Positions 61,135-64,000 of a stretch of DNA of 64,000 bases are shown here, piece by piece. A program made the translations under genes and the position numbers. The notes beneath the pieces were generated by a model. That model had not been told where the DNA came from, searched no databases, and saw nothing but the letters and a program-made list of their open reading frames with translations. The DNA is from Typhlomys cinereus (taxonomy: Eukaryota > Chordata > Mammalia > Rodentia > Platacanthomyidae), in NCBI GenBank assembly GCA_023101885.1, contig JALPQD010000931.1, positions 1-64,000 on the forward strand. The letters run 5' to 3'. Numbering within the stretch: position 1 is the stretch's first letter; each line of letters opens with the position of its first letter.

Positions 61135-61460
61135 CCCTGAGCCCCGCGCGCCGCGGACAGTCTGGATGCCTGGGAGCCTCAGCCGCCCGCTCCGGGGGGC
61201 GGGGCCCCGAGCTGTGGGCGCCGCGGGAGGCGGGACCCGTGCTCCCAGGGTTCGGTGGATGGCGAGCAATGACCCCCACCTCTCGCGGGGCGTGGGCACT
61301 CGGCCCGGGGTTGCCAGTCTGTGCCACTCGGCCGCGGCCCCAGACTGCGTCCCAGCGGCGACTGGTACCGGCGAGTCCTGGCTTTCCTTCCCCGGGGACA
61401 CTCGGGGTGGGTGGGAGGATCCGGGCTGCGGAAGAGGGCGGGATGGGGGGGGCGAAGTCC
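61135..61460 (-). promoter_or_regulatory. S1PR5: Candidate S1PR5 promoter and non-coding exon 1
   Basis: A CpG-rich unique block about 3.6 kb upstream of the S1PR5 coding exon. On the - strand a consensus donor CAGGG|GTGAGT ends at 61135 and could splice to 57546. No other gene is recognised nearby. The exon's 5' end is unknown. Confidence 0.4.
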
Positions 61461-61554
61461 TCCCGCGGACCCGAACTACAAACCCAGGGGGTCCCCATGC
61501 ACCCTATGCGTCCTGATTCCTTGGCTGCGCCCCCTCCCCCCTCCCCCCAGGCAT

Positions 61555-61710
61555 GCACACACATGCACACACACACACACACACACACACATGCATACAT
61601 TTGCACACACAGGAACACACCAGGCATGCATACGCACACACAGAGGCGTACACACACGCACGCACACACGCGCACACGCGCGCACACATACACACACACA
61701 CACACACACC
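61555..61710 (+). repeat. CA/CGCA microsatellite
   Basis: Imperfect ACAC repeats with CATGC and CGCACG interruptions. Confidence 0.9.
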
Positions 61711-61719
61711 TTGTTGAGC

Positions 61720-64000
<2,281 letters not shown>

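Overview
This is a mammalian, almost certainly rodent, genomic window. It shows split genes with GT..AG introns, CpG-island promoters, rodent-type SINEs (ID, B1-like 7SL-derived, B2/B3-like tRNA-derived) and very many CA/TG microsatellites. KEAP1 has rodent-like residues. The dominant young tRNA-derived SINE is not the mouse B2 consensus I know, so I suspect a non-murine rodent, but I cannot name the species.

Layout. (1) About 1.0-33.4 kb, + strand: PDE4A, a cAMP-specific phosphodiesterase. Two alternative long-form first coding exons (PDE4A11-like at 1071, PDE4A10-like at 3208) and the short-form PDE4A1 first exon (17423) are present, followed by the common exons to a stop at 31667 and a 3'UTR ending near 33.44 kb. 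The PDE4A4/4A5-type first exon is not in the window and presumably lies to the left. (2) 33.4-39.8 kb: convergent intergenic DNA, mostly SINEs and older repeats, with one unique promoter-like patch near 35.6-35.9 kb. (3) 39.8-48.9 kb, - strand: KEAP1, with five coding exons giving a 624-residue protein, a non-coding first exon in a CpG island and an antioxidant-response-element-like site at its promoter. (4) 49-55.5 kb: SINE-rich intergenic DNA with a long TG-rich minisatellite. (5) 55.5-61.1 kb, - strand: S1PR5, a single-coding-exon sphingosine-1-phosphate receptor (404 residues) with a probable non-coding first exon about 3.6 kb upstream. (6) 61.5-64 kb: unique sequence plus TG and GA tracts, no gene recognised.

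The order PDE4A(+), KEAP1(-), S1PR5(-) matches the conserved block I know from human 19p13.2. The three genes are not a pathway. PDE4A degrades cAMP, KEAP1 is the redox-sensing adaptor that sends NRF2 for degradation, and S1PR5 is a G-protein-coupled lipid receptor.

I found no undescribed protein system. The unusual content is non-coding: a palindromic RFX-type X-box module inside PDE4A, recurrent tandem multimers of a SINE head, tail-only insertions sharing target duplications with neighbouring SINEs, nested SINEs including a near-consensus ID element, and related GC-box-rich degenerate repeats in two PDE4A introns.
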